Source: Rubrivivax gelatinosus | GTDB lineage: Bacteria; Pseudomonadota; Gammaproteobacteria; Burkholderiales; Burkholderiaceae_C | DNA: 64,000 bases | Direction of reading: 5' to 3' | Assembly (NCBI RefSeq): GCF_004340905.1 | Contig: NZ_SLXD01000007.1 | Span: 186,001-250,000, forward strand | Part shown: one piece after another, positions 9,162-19,300 of the stretch | Position numbering within the stretch: the first letter of the stretch is position 1 | Layout: every line of letters starts with the position of its first letter | The notes under the pieces: model-generated | The model's input: only the letters and a program-made list of their open reading frames with translations | Told to the model about the DNA's origin: nothing | Database searches by the model: none | Made by a program: the position numbers and the translations under genes

Positions 9162-9665
9162 ATGTCCCGTCGGCGAAGCGCCGGCCTCGCCCTGCTGCTG
9201 CTGGCCTCGGTGGCCGCCAACGCGCAAGGCGACAGCGGTCCCGTCTACCGTTGCCCCGGCAACCCCGAGAGCTATACCAACATGCTGACGCCGCAGCAGG
9301 CCAAGGACCGCGGCTGCCGCACGATCGAAGGCTCGCCGATCACGATCGTGCAGACGCGCCGCCCGACACCGGCGCCGCCTGCCCCCGCGTCTGGCGCGCG
9401 CCCGGCCGACAGCCGCATCGACCCCGCCGAACAACGCGCACGCGACAGCGACGCGCGCCGCATCCTGCAGGACGAGCTGCAGCGCGAGGAGCAGCGCCTG
9501 GCCGAACTGCGCAAGGAGTACAACGACGGCCAGCCCGAGCGGCGCGGCGACGAGCGCAACTACCAGAAGTACCTGGACCGCACGGCCTCGCTGAAGGCGC
9601 AGGTCGAGCGCAAGGAGCAGGACGTCGCGGCGATCCGGCGCGAGCTCGCGAAGGTGGCCCCGTGA
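9162..9665 (+). CDS. DUF4124-type secreted protein with C-terminal coiled coil
   Basis: A 167-residue exported protein. A signal peptide (LALLLLASVAANAQG) is followed by a short DUF4124-like region with a pair of cysteines (VYRCPGNPESY and DRGCRTI), a Pro/Ala linker near residues 68-80 and a highly charged helical tail from about residue 90 that should form a coiled coil. Function is unknown; the family is widespread in betaproteobacteria, usually periplasmic. A GGAGG site precedes the ATG. Its stop overlaps the GTG start of ntrB (GTGA), so it is translated together with the nitrogen sensor kinase. Confidence 0.85.
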   Translation: MSRRRSAGLALLLLASVAANAQGDSGPVYRCPGNPESYTNMLTPQQAKDRGCRTIEGSPITIVQTRRPTPAPPAPASGARPADSRIDPAEQRARDSDARRILQDELQREEQRLAELRKEYNDGQPERRGDERNYQKYLDRTASLKAQVERKEQDVAAIRRELAKVAP

Positions 9666-10744
9666 CCGCCGATGCCGACGCACTCGACGGCTTCGACGCC
9701 TTCGACTACCTGGCGACCATGGTCGGCATCGGCGCGGCCGACGGCCGCTGCCTGTTCGTCAACTCGACGCTGGAGAACCTGATCGGCCAGTCGCGGCGCA
9801 CGCTGCGCCGCGGCAGTGTCTTCGACTGGCTCGTCGACTCGACCCGGCTGCGCGAGACGCTGGACTCGGTGGTGCGCGGCGAGGTCTCGTGCGGACGCTT
9901 CGACGGCGTGCTCAAGCGTCCGGCCTCGCTGGGCCCGGCGGCCGAGCTGCCGGTGCACGTCATCGTCAGCCAGATGGACGACGCCACGCGCGTGCTGATC
10001 GAGCTGATCGAGGTCGAGCAGCAGACCCGGCTGGACCGCGAGGAGCGTGCCCACGGCCTGGCGCAGGCCAACAAGGAGCTGGTGCGCAACCTGGCGCACG
10101 AGATCAAGAACCCGCTGGGCGGCATCCGCGGCGCGGCGCAGCTGCTGGCGATGGACGTGCAATCGAAGGAGCTGACCGAGTACACCCAGGTCATCATCCA
10201 CGAGGCCGACCGGCTGCAGGCGCTCGTGGACCGGCTGCTCGCGCCGCATCGCCGCCCGCACGTCGTCGGCGACGTCAACATCCACGAGATCTGCGAGCGC
10301 GTGCGCTCGCTGGTGATGGCCGAGTACCCGCGCGGGCTGAGCGTCGAGCGCGACTACGACGCCTCGATCCCCGAGTTCCGCGGCGACCGCGAGCAACTGA
10401 TCCAGGCGGTGCTCAACATCGCCCACAACGCCACGCAGGCGCTGGCCGAACGCATCGCCGCGGGCGACGCGCAGATCGTGCTGCGCACGCGGGTCGCGCG
10501 CCAGATCACCTTCGGGCGCAAGCGTTTCCGGCTGGCACTCGAATTGCATATCCAGGACAACGGCCCGGGCGTGCCCGAGGCCATCCGCGATCGCATCTTC
10601 CACCCGCTGGTGTCGGGGCGCGAGAACGGTTCCGGCCTCGGGCTCACGCTGGCGCAGACGTTCGTGCAGCAGCATCAGGGCACGATCGAATGCGACAGCG
10701 TTCCGGGCCGGACCGTCTTCAAGCTGCTGATTCCTCTGCCCTGA
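9662..10744 (+). CDS. ntrB: nitrogen regulation sensor kinase NtrB
   Basis: A 360-residue cytosolic kinase. An N-terminal PAS-like domain (residues about 15-130) is followed by an H-box NLAHEIKNPLGG with the phospho-His near residue 146 and an ATPase domain with DNGPGVPE and SGLGLTLAQTF. This is the GlnL/NtrB architecture: it phosphorylates NtrC under nitrogen limitation and dephosphorylates it when PII binds. The GTG start overlaps the upstream stop (GTGA), which fixes it. ntrC follows after a 132-base gap that contains a hairpin repeat. Confidence 0.95.
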   Translation: MTADADALDGFDAFDYLATMVGIGAADGRCLFVNSTLENLIGQSRRTLRRGSVFDWLVDSTRLRETLDSVVRGEVSCGRFDGVLKRPASLGPAAELPVHVIVSQMDDATRVLIELIEVEQQTRLDREERAHGLAQANKELVRNLAHEIKNPLGGIRGAAQLLAMDVQSKELTEYTQVIIHEADRLQALVDRLLAPHRRPHVVGDVNIHEICERVRSLVMAEYPRGLSVERDYDASIPEFRGDREQLIQAVLNIAHNATQALAERIAAGDAQIVLRTRVARQITFGRKRFRLALELHIQDNGPGVPEAIRDRIFHPLVSGRENGSGLGLTLAQTFVQQHQGTIECDSVPGRTVFKLLIPLP

Positions 10745-10800
10745 ATCCGACCGAATGATCCTCGCCCGTCTGACGCATGTAACGTGGCCAAGCTGCCGCC

Positions 10801-10874
10801 GCGGATCCGGCTCTGCCGGTCCGCTGGCGGCGCCCCCCCTTGGGGGGGGAGCGCCGAAGGCGCTTCGGGGGGGC
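10801..10874 (+). repeat. GC-rich palindromic element between ntrB and ntrC
   Basis: Three successive inverted repeats: an imperfect stem at 10801-10824, a C7-TT-G8 palindrome at 10833-10849, and GCGCC-GAA-GGCGC at 10851-10863, ending in a second G run 3 bases before the ntrC ATG. From memory, similar C-run/G-run elements are scattered between genes in Burkholderiales genomes; this could not be checked here. It covers the position where the ntrC ribosome binding site should be. Confidence 0.65.
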
Positions 10875-10876
10875 CA

Positions 10877-12347
<1,471 letters not shown>

Positions 12348-12349
<2 letters not shown>

Positions 12350-12390
12350 ATGAGGACGTAGCAGGCCGGAAGGCCTGCTTCGCCTCATTC
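12348..12390 (+). terminator. compound hairpin after ntrC (copy 1 of repeat)
   Basis: An outer 8-bp stem (GAATGAGG with CCTCATTC) encloses an inner 7-bp stem GCAGGCC-GGAA-GGCCTGC. The outer stem begins inside the ntrC stop codon, so it is likely to end ntrBC transcription. The inner arm and what follows belong to the dispersed repeat described separately. Confidence 0.65.
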
Positions 12391-12488
12391 AGGCCCGAGC
12401 GCGATTTCACGCGCGTGGGCTGAATGCAGATCGCCGGAAGGCCTGCTACGCCTCATTCAGGCTCGGGCAGTCTCACGCGCGAGACCTG
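12365..12488 (+). repeat. tandem intergenic repeat, two copies, 68-bp period
   Basis: A 36-base unit starting GCCGGAAGGCCTGCT and running through CGCCTCATTCAGGC occurs at 12365-12400 and again at 12433-12468 with three mismatches. Both copies are followed by a CACGCGCG-containing segment. A related element lies inverted at 54039-54104. It fills most of the 201-base gap between ntrC and the next gene. Confidence 0.8.
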
Positions 12489-12550
12489 TTCCCGGATACC
12501 CGGCGTCGGCCGCGCAAAATCACCGCGTCTCCGGCTTCCGCTCCCGCACG

Positions 12551-13762
12551 ATGTCCCACCCCCTCGACCCCTCCGCCGGCCTGCAGACCCTCGCCATCCA
12601 CGCTGGCGAGACCCCCGACCCCGCCACCGGCGCCTCGGCGCCGAACATCGTCATGTCGACGACCTTCGTCACCGGCGCCGACGCCGGTTTCTCGGTCGAG
12701 GACATGGACGACGAGACACGCTGGATCTACACGCGCTGGGGCAACCCGACGGTGCACCAGCTCGAGACCAAGCTGGCCGCGCTCGAAGGCGCCGAGGCCG
12801 CGGTCGCCTTCGGCAGCGGCATGGCGGCGGTCAGCAGCCTGTTCATGCACCTGCTGAAGGCCGGCGACCATGCCGTCGTCAGCGACGTCACCTACGCCGC
12901 GGCTTCCGAGATGGCGCGCGAGATCCTGCCGTCTCTGGGCATCGAGATCACGCGAGTCGACACCTCCGACCTCGCCCAGGTCGCCGCGGCGATGCGGCCG
13001 AACACGCGCCTGGTCTACGCCGAGACGCCCTGCAACCCGCTGCTGCGGCTGACCGACATTGCCGCGGTCGCCGAGATCGCGCACGCCGGCGGCGCGCTGC
13101 TGGCGGTCGACTCGACCTTCGCGACGCCGCTGGCGACGCGGCCGCTGGCGCTGGGCGCCGACTTCGTCGTGCATTCGCTGACCAAGTACCTCGGCGGCCA
13201 CGGCGATGCGCTCGGCGGCGCGGTGCTCGGTGGCGCCCAGGCGCTGGCCTCGCTGCGCCAGCGCACGGCGATCCGCTTCGGCGGCGTGCTGAGCCCGTTC
13301 AACGCATGGCTGATCCTGCGCGGGCTGGCGACCTTCCCGCTGCGCATGCGCGCCCACGCCGAGAACGCCCTGGCGCTGGCGAAGTACCTCGAAGCGCATC
13401 CGCGCGTCGAGCGCGTCTTCTACCCCGGCCTGCCGTCGCATCCGCAGTACGAGTTGGCGCAGCGCCAGATGCGCAACGCGTCCGGCATGGTCACCTTCCG
13501 CGTCGCCGACGGCGCCGCGCTGGCGCGGCGCTGCGCCGAGCAACTGCGCGTCATCCACTACGCGGTGTCGCTGGGCCACCACCGCTCGCTGCTGTTCTAT
13601 CTCGCCAGCGAGGATCTGCTGCGCACCTCGTTTCGCCTCGACACGCCGGCGCAGCGCGCGTCCTGGGACGCCTACGCCGGCGACGGCATCTTCCGCTTCT
13701 CGGTCGGCCTCGAGGACCCCGAGGACCTGATCGCCGACCTGGCGCGGGTGCTCGACACCTGA
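12551..13762 (+). CDS. Cys/Met metabolism PLP-dependent enzyme (cystathionine gamma-synthase / methionine gamma-lyase family)
   Basis: A 403-residue fold-type I PLP enzyme. Family signatures are IYTRWGNPTVHQLE, the FGSGMAA phosphate-binding loop, AETPCNPLLRL, and Lys212 in HSLTKYLGGHGD, the Schiff-base lysine. Members perform gamma-replacement or gamma-elimination on cystathionine, O-acyl-homoserine or methionine; the sequence alone does not decide between synthase and lyase. The gene is monocistronic, preceded by the repeat region and convergent with the small stefin-like gene 16 bases after its stop. Confidence 0.9.
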   Translation: MSHPLDPSAGLQTLAIHAGETPDPATGASAPNIVMSTTFVTGADAGFSVEDMDDETRWIYTRWGNPTVHQLETKLAALEGAEAAVAFGSGMAAVSSLFMHLLKAGDHAVVSDVTYAAASEMAREILPSLGIEITRVDTSDLAQVAAAMRPNTRLVYAETPCNPLLRLTDIAAVAEIAHAGGALLAVDSTFATPLATRPLALGADFVVHSLTKYLGGHGDALGGAVLGGAQALASLRQRTAIRFGGVLSPFNAWLILRGLATFPLRMRAHAENALALAKYLEAHPRVERVFYPGLPSHPQYELAQRQMRNASGMVTFRVADGAALARRCAEQLRVIHYAVSLGHHRSLLFYLASEDLLRTSFRLDTPAQRASWDAYAGDGIFRFSVGLEDPEDLIADLARVLDT

Positions 13763-13778
13763 CGCGCGGAACGCCCGT

Positions 13779-14060
13779 TCAGGCGTCTAGCGGCAGGATC
13801 GAGACGATGTGCGGCGCACGATGGCCGAGTGGCTGATAGATGTACACCTTGGCCGCGAAGTCGGTGGCGTCCGGATAGACCGCCCGTGCCTTGCAGAGGA
13901 AGCAGTAGTTCATGCCGGCGACGACCTGGTGCGCCGCGGCGAGCGGCGTGTAGCTGACACTGAGCAGGCCTTCCATCGCGGTCTTGAGCACCTGGCGGTC
14001 TTCCTCGGTCAGTTCGAAGCAGAACGGCGACCAGCCACCGGGCATCGTCGTATGGGTCAT
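13779..14060 (-). CDS. small stefin (cystatin)-like protein, putative cysteine protease inhibitor
   Basis: A 93-residue protein without a signal peptide. It shows the three inhibitory elements of animal stefins in the right order: an N-terminal PGG (residues about 7-9), a single helix (EEDRQVLKTAMEGLL), then a strand pair joined by QVVAG (HQVVAGMNYCFLCKARA) and a later strand KVYIYQPLG matching the stefin KVFKSLP region. In cystatins these wedge into the active site of papain-like proteases. A CxxC pair (CFLC) is unusual. ATG 14060 has a GGTGGAG site 6 bases upstream; GTG or ATG starts at 14072 and 14066 are worse placed. The assignment rests on motif comparison from memory; inhibitory activity is inference. 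Confidence 0.65.
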   Translation of the reverse strand: MTHTTMPGGWSPFCFELTEEDRQVLKTAMEGLLSVSYTPLAAAHQVVAGMNYCFLCKARAVYPDATDFAAKVYIYQPLGHRAPHIVSILPLDA

Positions 14061-14245
14061 GACCATCTCCACCGGCCGCGACGTTGTCGCCCACGTTCGG
14101 CAGGCGGCGGCCGGCGTCGCTGCCGTGGCTGGCGGTCACCCGACCGGGCCCGCCTTCGCTCCCCAACGTAGCCCGTCCGGCCGGGCATTCAAGCGCCGCG
14201 AGGGGTGATGGTTTTGCATCCAGCCACGGCCCGGCGGCGACTCGC

Positions 14246-14251
14246 TACGAT
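14246..14251 (+). promoter_or_regulatory. -10-like hexamer for xth (leaderless type)
   Basis: TACGAT ends 7 bases before the xth ATG with no Shine-Dalgarno sequence between, as at aroQ, thyA and queG. Confidence 0.45.
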
Positions 14252-14258
14252 CGCCCGC

Positions 14259-15035
14259 ATGAAGATCGCCACGTTCAACGTCAACGGCATCACGGCGCGC
14301 CTGCCGCGGCTGCTCGAATGGCTGGCCGAGTCGGCGCCCGACGTCGCCTGCCTGCAGGAACTGAAGACCTCCGACGAGACCTTTCCGGTGCAGGCCATCC
14401 AAGCCGCCGGCTACGGCGCGATCTGGCACGGGCAGAAGGGCTTCAACGGTGTCGCCGTGCTCGCGCGCGGCGCGCAGCCGGTCGAACGCCGCCGCGGCCT
14501 GCCCGGCGACCCCGACGACAGCCACAGCCGCTACCTCGAAGCCCAGGTCGGCGAGGTGATCGTCGGCGCGCTCTACCTGCCCAACGGCAACCCGCAGCCG
14601 GGCCCGAAGTTCGACTACAAGCTGAAGTGGATGCAGCGCCTGCACGAGCACGCCGCGACGCTGGTGAACCTGGGCGCGCCGGTGGTGCTGGCCGGCGATT
14701 ACAACGTCGTGCCGACCGACGCGGTTCGCGACATCTATTCGCCCAAGGGCTGGCAGAACGACGCGCTGCTGCAGCCCGAGTCGCGCGAGGCCTTCGCGCG
14801 CCTGCAGGCGCTGGGTTTCACCGACGCCCTGGCCACGCTGCATGGCGACGCGGCGATGTACACCTACTGGGACTACTTCCGCCAGCGCTGGGAGCGCAAC
14901 GCCGGGCTGCGCATCGACCACCTGCTGCTCAACGCGCCGGCCGCGGCGCGGCTGAAGGCCGCCGAGGTCGACCGCTTCATCCGCGGGCGCGAAAAACCCA
15001 GCGACCACGCGCCGGTCTGGGTCGAACTCGGCTGA
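14259..15035 (+). CDS. xth: exodeoxyribonuclease III (AP endonuclease, xth family)
   Basis: A 258-residue Mg-dependent nuclease of the ExoIII/APE1 fold, acting in base excision repair on abasic sites and on 3' ends of duplex DNA. Conserved elements are MKIATFNVNGI, LQELKT (metal Glu), GDYNVVPTD (Asp/Asn), YWDYF, and RIDHLL with GREKPSDHAPV near the end (Asp-His pair). The ATG at 14259 opens directly with the conserved strand, so no longer start is needed. It converges with folA; the two stop codons are adjacent. Confidence 0.96.
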   Translation: MKIATFNVNGITARLPRLLEWLAESAPDVACLQELKTSDETFPVQAIQAAGYGAIWHGQKGFNGVAVLARGAQPVERRRGLPGDPDDSHSRYLEAQVGEVIVGALYLPNGNPQPGPKFDYKLKWMQRLHEHAATLVNLGAPVVLAGDYNVVPTDAVRDIYSPKGWQNDALLQPESREAFARLQALGFTDALATLHGDAAMYTYWDYFRQRWERNAGLRIDHLLLNAPAAARLKAAEVDRFIRGREKPSDHAPVWVELG

Positions 15036-15539
15036 TCAGGCGCTGCGGCGGCGGTAGGTGACGAAGGCGTAGCCGAAGTCGTTGGGCGCCACCGCGCGGT
15101 GCTCTTCGCGCGCGACTTCGGCGAAGCCGTCGCGCAGCGTCGCCGGCAAGCGGGTGTCGCCGTCGACATCAGCGTCGATCTCGGTCAGCACCAGTTCGTC
15201 GACACGCGGCAGCAGCGTCGCGTAGAGCTCGCCGCCGCCGATGACGCAGGCCCGCGGCGCGTCGGCCACCAGGGCCAGCGCCGCCTCGGGCGAAGCCGCG
15301 ACCTCGGCTCCGGGTGCGGCCCAGGCGGCCTGGCGCGTGACGACGATGTTGCGCCGCCCGGGCAGCGGGCGAAAGCGTTCCGGCAGCGACTCCCAGGTGC
15401 GCCGGCCCATCAGCACCGGCAGCCCCTGCGTCGTGCGCCGGAAGTGCGCCAGGTCTTCGGGCAGGTGCCAGGGCATCACGCCGTCGCGGCCGATGACGCC
15501 GTTGCGTGCGACGGCGGCGACCAGAACCAGCGTCGTCAT
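15036..15539 (-). CDS. folA: dihydrofolate reductase
   Basis: A 167-residue enzyme reducing dihydrofolate with NADPH. Visible motifs: VAAVARNGVIGRDGVMPWHLPEDL with the catalytic acidic residue in the PEDL segment, VLMGRRTWESLP, RNIVVTR and the GGGELY NADPH loop. It lies 2 bases downstream of thyA on the same strand, the common thyA-folA pair that recycles the dihydrofolate made by thymidylate synthase. The ATG at 15539 is the only sensible start. Confidence 0.97.
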   Translation of the reverse strand: MTTLVLVAAVARNGVIGRDGVMPWHLPEDLAHFRRTTQGLPVLMGRRTWESLPERFRPLPGRRNIVVTRQAAWAAPGAEVAASPEAALALVADAPRACVIGGGELYATLLPRVDELVLTEIDADVDGDTRLPATLRDGFAEVAREEHRAVAPNDFGYAFVTYRRRSA

Positions 15540-15541
15540 CG

Positions 15542-16363
15542 TCAGACGGCCACGGGGGCCTTGATCGCCGGATGGTGCTGGTAGTCGTGCAGCACGAAGT
15601 CCTCGTACTCGTAGTCGTTGATCGACGCCGGGCGGCGGCGGATCTCCATCGTCGGGTAGGGGAAGGGCGTGCGCGAGAGCTGCGTCTGCACCTGCTCGAC
15701 GTGGTTGCTGTAGAGGTGGCAGTCGCCGCCGGTCCAGATGAAGTCGCCGAGCGCCAGGTCGCACTGCTGGGCCATCATCATCGTCAGCAGCGCGTAGCTG
15801 GCGATGTTGAACGGCACGCCGAGGAAGATGTCGGCGCTCCTCTGGTAGAGCTGGCAGCTCAGCTTGCCGTCGGCGACGTAGAACTGGAAGAAGGCGTGGC
15901 AGGGCATCAGCGCCATCTTCGGCAGCTCGGCGACGTTCCAGGCGCTGACGACGATGCGGCGCGAGTCGGGGTCGGTCTTGAGCAGCCGCACCGCTTCGGC
16001 GATCTGGTCGATGGTGCCGCCGTCGGGCGTCGGCCAGCTGCGCCACTGCACGCCGTAGACCGGGCCCAGGTCGCCGTCTTCGCGCGCCCACTCGTTCCAG
16101 ATCGACACGCCGCGTTCCTGCAGCCAGCGGGCGTTGCCGTCGCCGCGCAGGAACCACAGCAGCTCGAGGATGATGCTCTTCAGGTGGACCTTCTTGGTCG
16201 TCACCAGCGGGAAACCTTCGGACAGGTCGAAGCGCATCTGGTGGCCGAAGACGCTCTTCGTGCCGGTGCCGGTGCGGTCGCTCTTGTGCACGCCCGTCGT
16301 GTGGACGTGGCGCATGAAATCCTCGTACTGCGAGCGCACCGGGCGCTGGATCGGGTCGGTCAT
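15542..16363 (-). CDS. thyA: thymidylate synthase
   Basis: A 273-residue enzyme that methylates dUMP to dTMP with methylene-tetrahydrofolate. The nucleophile is Cys155 in [16 protein letters not shown] near residue 30, the [10 protein letters not shown] phosphate-binding arginine pair, [18 protein letters not shown] and DCHLYSNH are all intact. A GATAAT hexamer on the minus strand ends 6 bases before the ATG and no ribosome binding site is visible, so a leaderless messenger is plausible. It heads the thyA-folA pair. Confidence 0.99.
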   Translation of the reverse strand: MTDPIQRPVRSQYEDFMRHVHTTGVHKSDRTGTGTKSVFGHQMRFDLSEGFPLVTTKKVHLKSIILELLWFLRGDGNARWLQERGVSIWNEWAREDGDLGPVYGVQWRSWPTPDGGTIDQIAEAVRLLKTDPDSRRIVVSAWNVAELPKMALMPCHAFFQFYVADGKLSCQLYQRSADIFLGVPFNIASYALLTMMMAQQCDLALGDFIWTGGDCHLYSNHVEQVQTQLSRTPFPYPTMEIRRRPASINDYEYEDFVLHDYQHHPAIKAPVAV

Positions 16364-16369
16364 GGGCGG

Positions 16370-16375
16370 ATTATC
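16370..16375 (-). promoter_or_regulatory. -10-like hexamer for thyA (leaderless type)
   Basis: On the minus strand GATAAT is followed by CCGCCC and then the thyA ATG, so the predicted transcript would begin at or next to the start codon. Confidence 0.5.
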
Positions 16376-16390
16376 CGCGGCCGGGTCCGC

Positions 16391-19300
16391 TCAGGCGGCG
16401 TGCCGGGCCAGCAGTGAGGCGGCCTCGTCGAAGCGGAAGGACTCGACCAGCTCGGCGAGCCGGTCGAACTGCGTGCCCAGCGACTGGCGCAGCTCGGGTT
16501 CGTGCTCGGCGATGAACGAGGCGCTGGCGGTGTCGCCCGAGGTCAGCAGCAGGGCCAGCCCGGCCACGGCGACCGCCGGGTCGCCGAGCGGCCGCAGCGG
16601 TGCCGGCGCCGCGGCGGGCTCGGGCAGTGCACGGACGCCGGCCACGAGTTCGGTCAGCGCGCTGACCAGCACTTCGGTGGCGTCGTGGCGCGAGCTCACC
16701 GGCGCCTGCTCGTCGAGCAGGGCTTCCAGGCGCGTCGAGGCCAGGTGCACCTCGCGGGCGCCGACGTTGCCCGCCGCCCCTCGCAGCGCGTGCGCGAGCT
16801 GGCGCAGCTGCGTCCAGCGGTTCTCCGCGCACAGCGCCTGCAGCCTCGCGACGTCGTCGGTGTGGGTGCGCACGAACAGGCGCAGCAGCGACAGCGCGCG
16901 CTGTGCGCTGCCGCCCGAGCGCAGCAGCGCGTCGTCGGCGTCGACGCCGGGCAGCGGCGGCAGCGGCAGCTGCGCCTCGGGCGCCGGCGTGCGGGTGGTG
17001 TCGCCGCCGCGTTCGTCGGCCTCGGCCGCCGCGCCGCCCAGCCAGTGCAGCAAGGTCTCGTACAGGGCGCGCGGCTCGACCGGCTTGTGCACGCGGTGGT
17101 CCATGCCGGCGGCCAGGCATTCGGCCAGCGTGTCCTCGCCTTCGGAGGCGGTCAAGGCCAGGATCGGGATCCTGGCCCCCAGGCGGCGCATCTCGCGGGC
17201 CGCCGACAGGCCGTCGAGTTCGGGCATCTGCAGGTCCAGCAGCACCAGGGCCGGCCGGTCGGCGAGCAGGCGCTCGACGGCCTCGCGCCCGTCTTCCGCC
17301 AGCAGCACCTTGAGGCCGACGGCGCCCAGCAGCGCCAAGGCGCTCTCGCGGTTCACCGGGTCGTCGTCGGCCACCAGCACGCGCGTGCCGGCATGGCGCG
17401 CGCGCAGCGTCGCCTCCACCGTCAGCCCGGGCGGCCGGGTCGAGCTGTCGCGTCCCCGCGGCAGGTGAACACGCAGCCAGAAGCGGCTGCCCCGGCCGGG
17501 CCGGCTGTGCACGCCGACCTGGCCGTGCATCAGCTCCGTCAGTCGCCGCGTCAGCGCCAGGCCGAGGCCGGCACCGCCGTGGCGCCGCGTCATCGAGACG
17601 TCGCCGGGCTCGAAGGCGCCGAACAGCCGCGGCTGCTGCGCCGGGTCGATGCCCGGGCCGGTGTCGCGCACCTCCAGCAGCAGCGTCACGCCCTCGGCGT
17701 CCTCGGCGACGCGGCGGGCGACGAGCTGGATGCTGCCCTGCGCCGTGAACTTCACCGCGTTGCGGGCGTAGTTGCCCAGCGCGCGGCCGAGCATCGCGGC
17801 GTCTCCGCGCAGCCACAGCGGCAGGCTGCCGGCGTCGACGGTCAGCGTCAGCCCCTTGCGCAGCGCCTCGGCCTCGACCTGTTCGCGCGTCTGGTGCAGC
17901 AGCGCGCCGAGCTCGAAGTCGGCGACACGCGGCACGACGCCGCCGGCCTCCAGCTCCGACAGCGTCAGCACGTCTTCCAGGATCTCGGCCAGGCGGTCGG
18001 CCGCTTCGACGAACGCGTCCTCCTGCGCGCCCTCGGCGCCGTGCAGGTGGGGCGCGAGGTTCAGGATCTGGTGCAGCGGCGTGCGCAGCTCGTGGCTGAC
18101 GATGCGGATGAAGGCGTCGCGTGCCCGCATGCCGGCCTCGGCACGCGCGCGGGCGATCTCCAGGTCGGCGGTGCGTTCGAGCACCTGGCGTTCGAGTTCG
18201 GCGCGGTGGCGGTCGAGTTCGAGGCGCAGCGTCTTGGACTCGGTGACGTCCTGCACGAAGCCCCGCGCGTGCAGCACGTGACGGCCCTCGAACTCGAGGC
18301 GGCCGACGATGCGCACCCAGCGTTCGCGCCCGCGAGCGGTCTGCACCGGCAGCTCCAGGTCCAGCGGCACGCCGCGCTCGCGGTTGGCCTGAAGCGCGGC
18401 GTCGAGCTGCTCGCGCGCCTCGGCGCCCAGGAATCCGAGCGCGTAGCCGATGCCCGGGTCGATCTCGCCGTCGACCTCGACGATGCGCCGGATCTCGTCG
18501 GTCCAGGTGACCTGCCGCGTGCGGTCGTCGTAGCTCCAGCCGCCGATGCGCGCGATGCGGCTGGTCTCGGCCAGCAGCGCGCGCTCCTTGCGCAGCTCGG
18601 TGACGTCGCGCGAGACGCCGAACACGCCGATCAGCTCGCCCGAGCGGTTGCGCAGCGGGCCCTTGGTGACCGTCATCTCGCGCGGGCCGTCGGGCGTGGG
18701 CAGCGTTTCCTCGAGTTCGATGTGGCCGTCGCGCGCCCGCAGGTCGTCGGCGTGCAGCCGGGCGACGACATCGGGCGGGTACAGCACCGAGTCGTCGCGG
18801 CCCAGCACCTGCTCGCGCCGGGTGCCGGTGATGCGCTCGGCACCGCGGTTGAAGAGCAGGAAGCGCCCCTGCAGATCCTTCGCGAAGATCATGTCGGGCG
18901 AGCTGTCGGCGATGGCCTCGACCACCGCCAGCGCCTCCATGCGTTCGGTCTGGCGATGGCGTTCGGCTTCGTGGCGGGCGATGGCCGCACGCTGGCGGCG
19001 CAGCGCCAGCAGGCCCGAAGCGCCGAAGCCGGCCAGCAGCGCGGCCAGGAGCACGCCCGAGACCGCCTGCCAGCGCTGGAGTTCGAGCGAGGCCTGGTCC
19101 ACACGCGTGAGCAGCGACCACGGGGTCCCGGCCACCGGCTCGAGCAGCCCGAGCGCGGCCTGTCCACGTTCGTCGCTGCCTGCGATCAGCGTGCCGGCCG
19201 GATGCGGGGCGGCAGCGATCGCCGACTCCTCGGCCGCCCGGCGCCAGAGCACGAAGCCCTTGCGCGCCGGCGGCCCGAAATAGACGAGATCGGGGCCGTC

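Noticed and set aside
7605-9683. A 692-codon open frame opposite glnA
   Set aside because: Repetitive Val/Ala/Arg composition and no motifs; it is the complement of a conserved glutamine synthetase gene.
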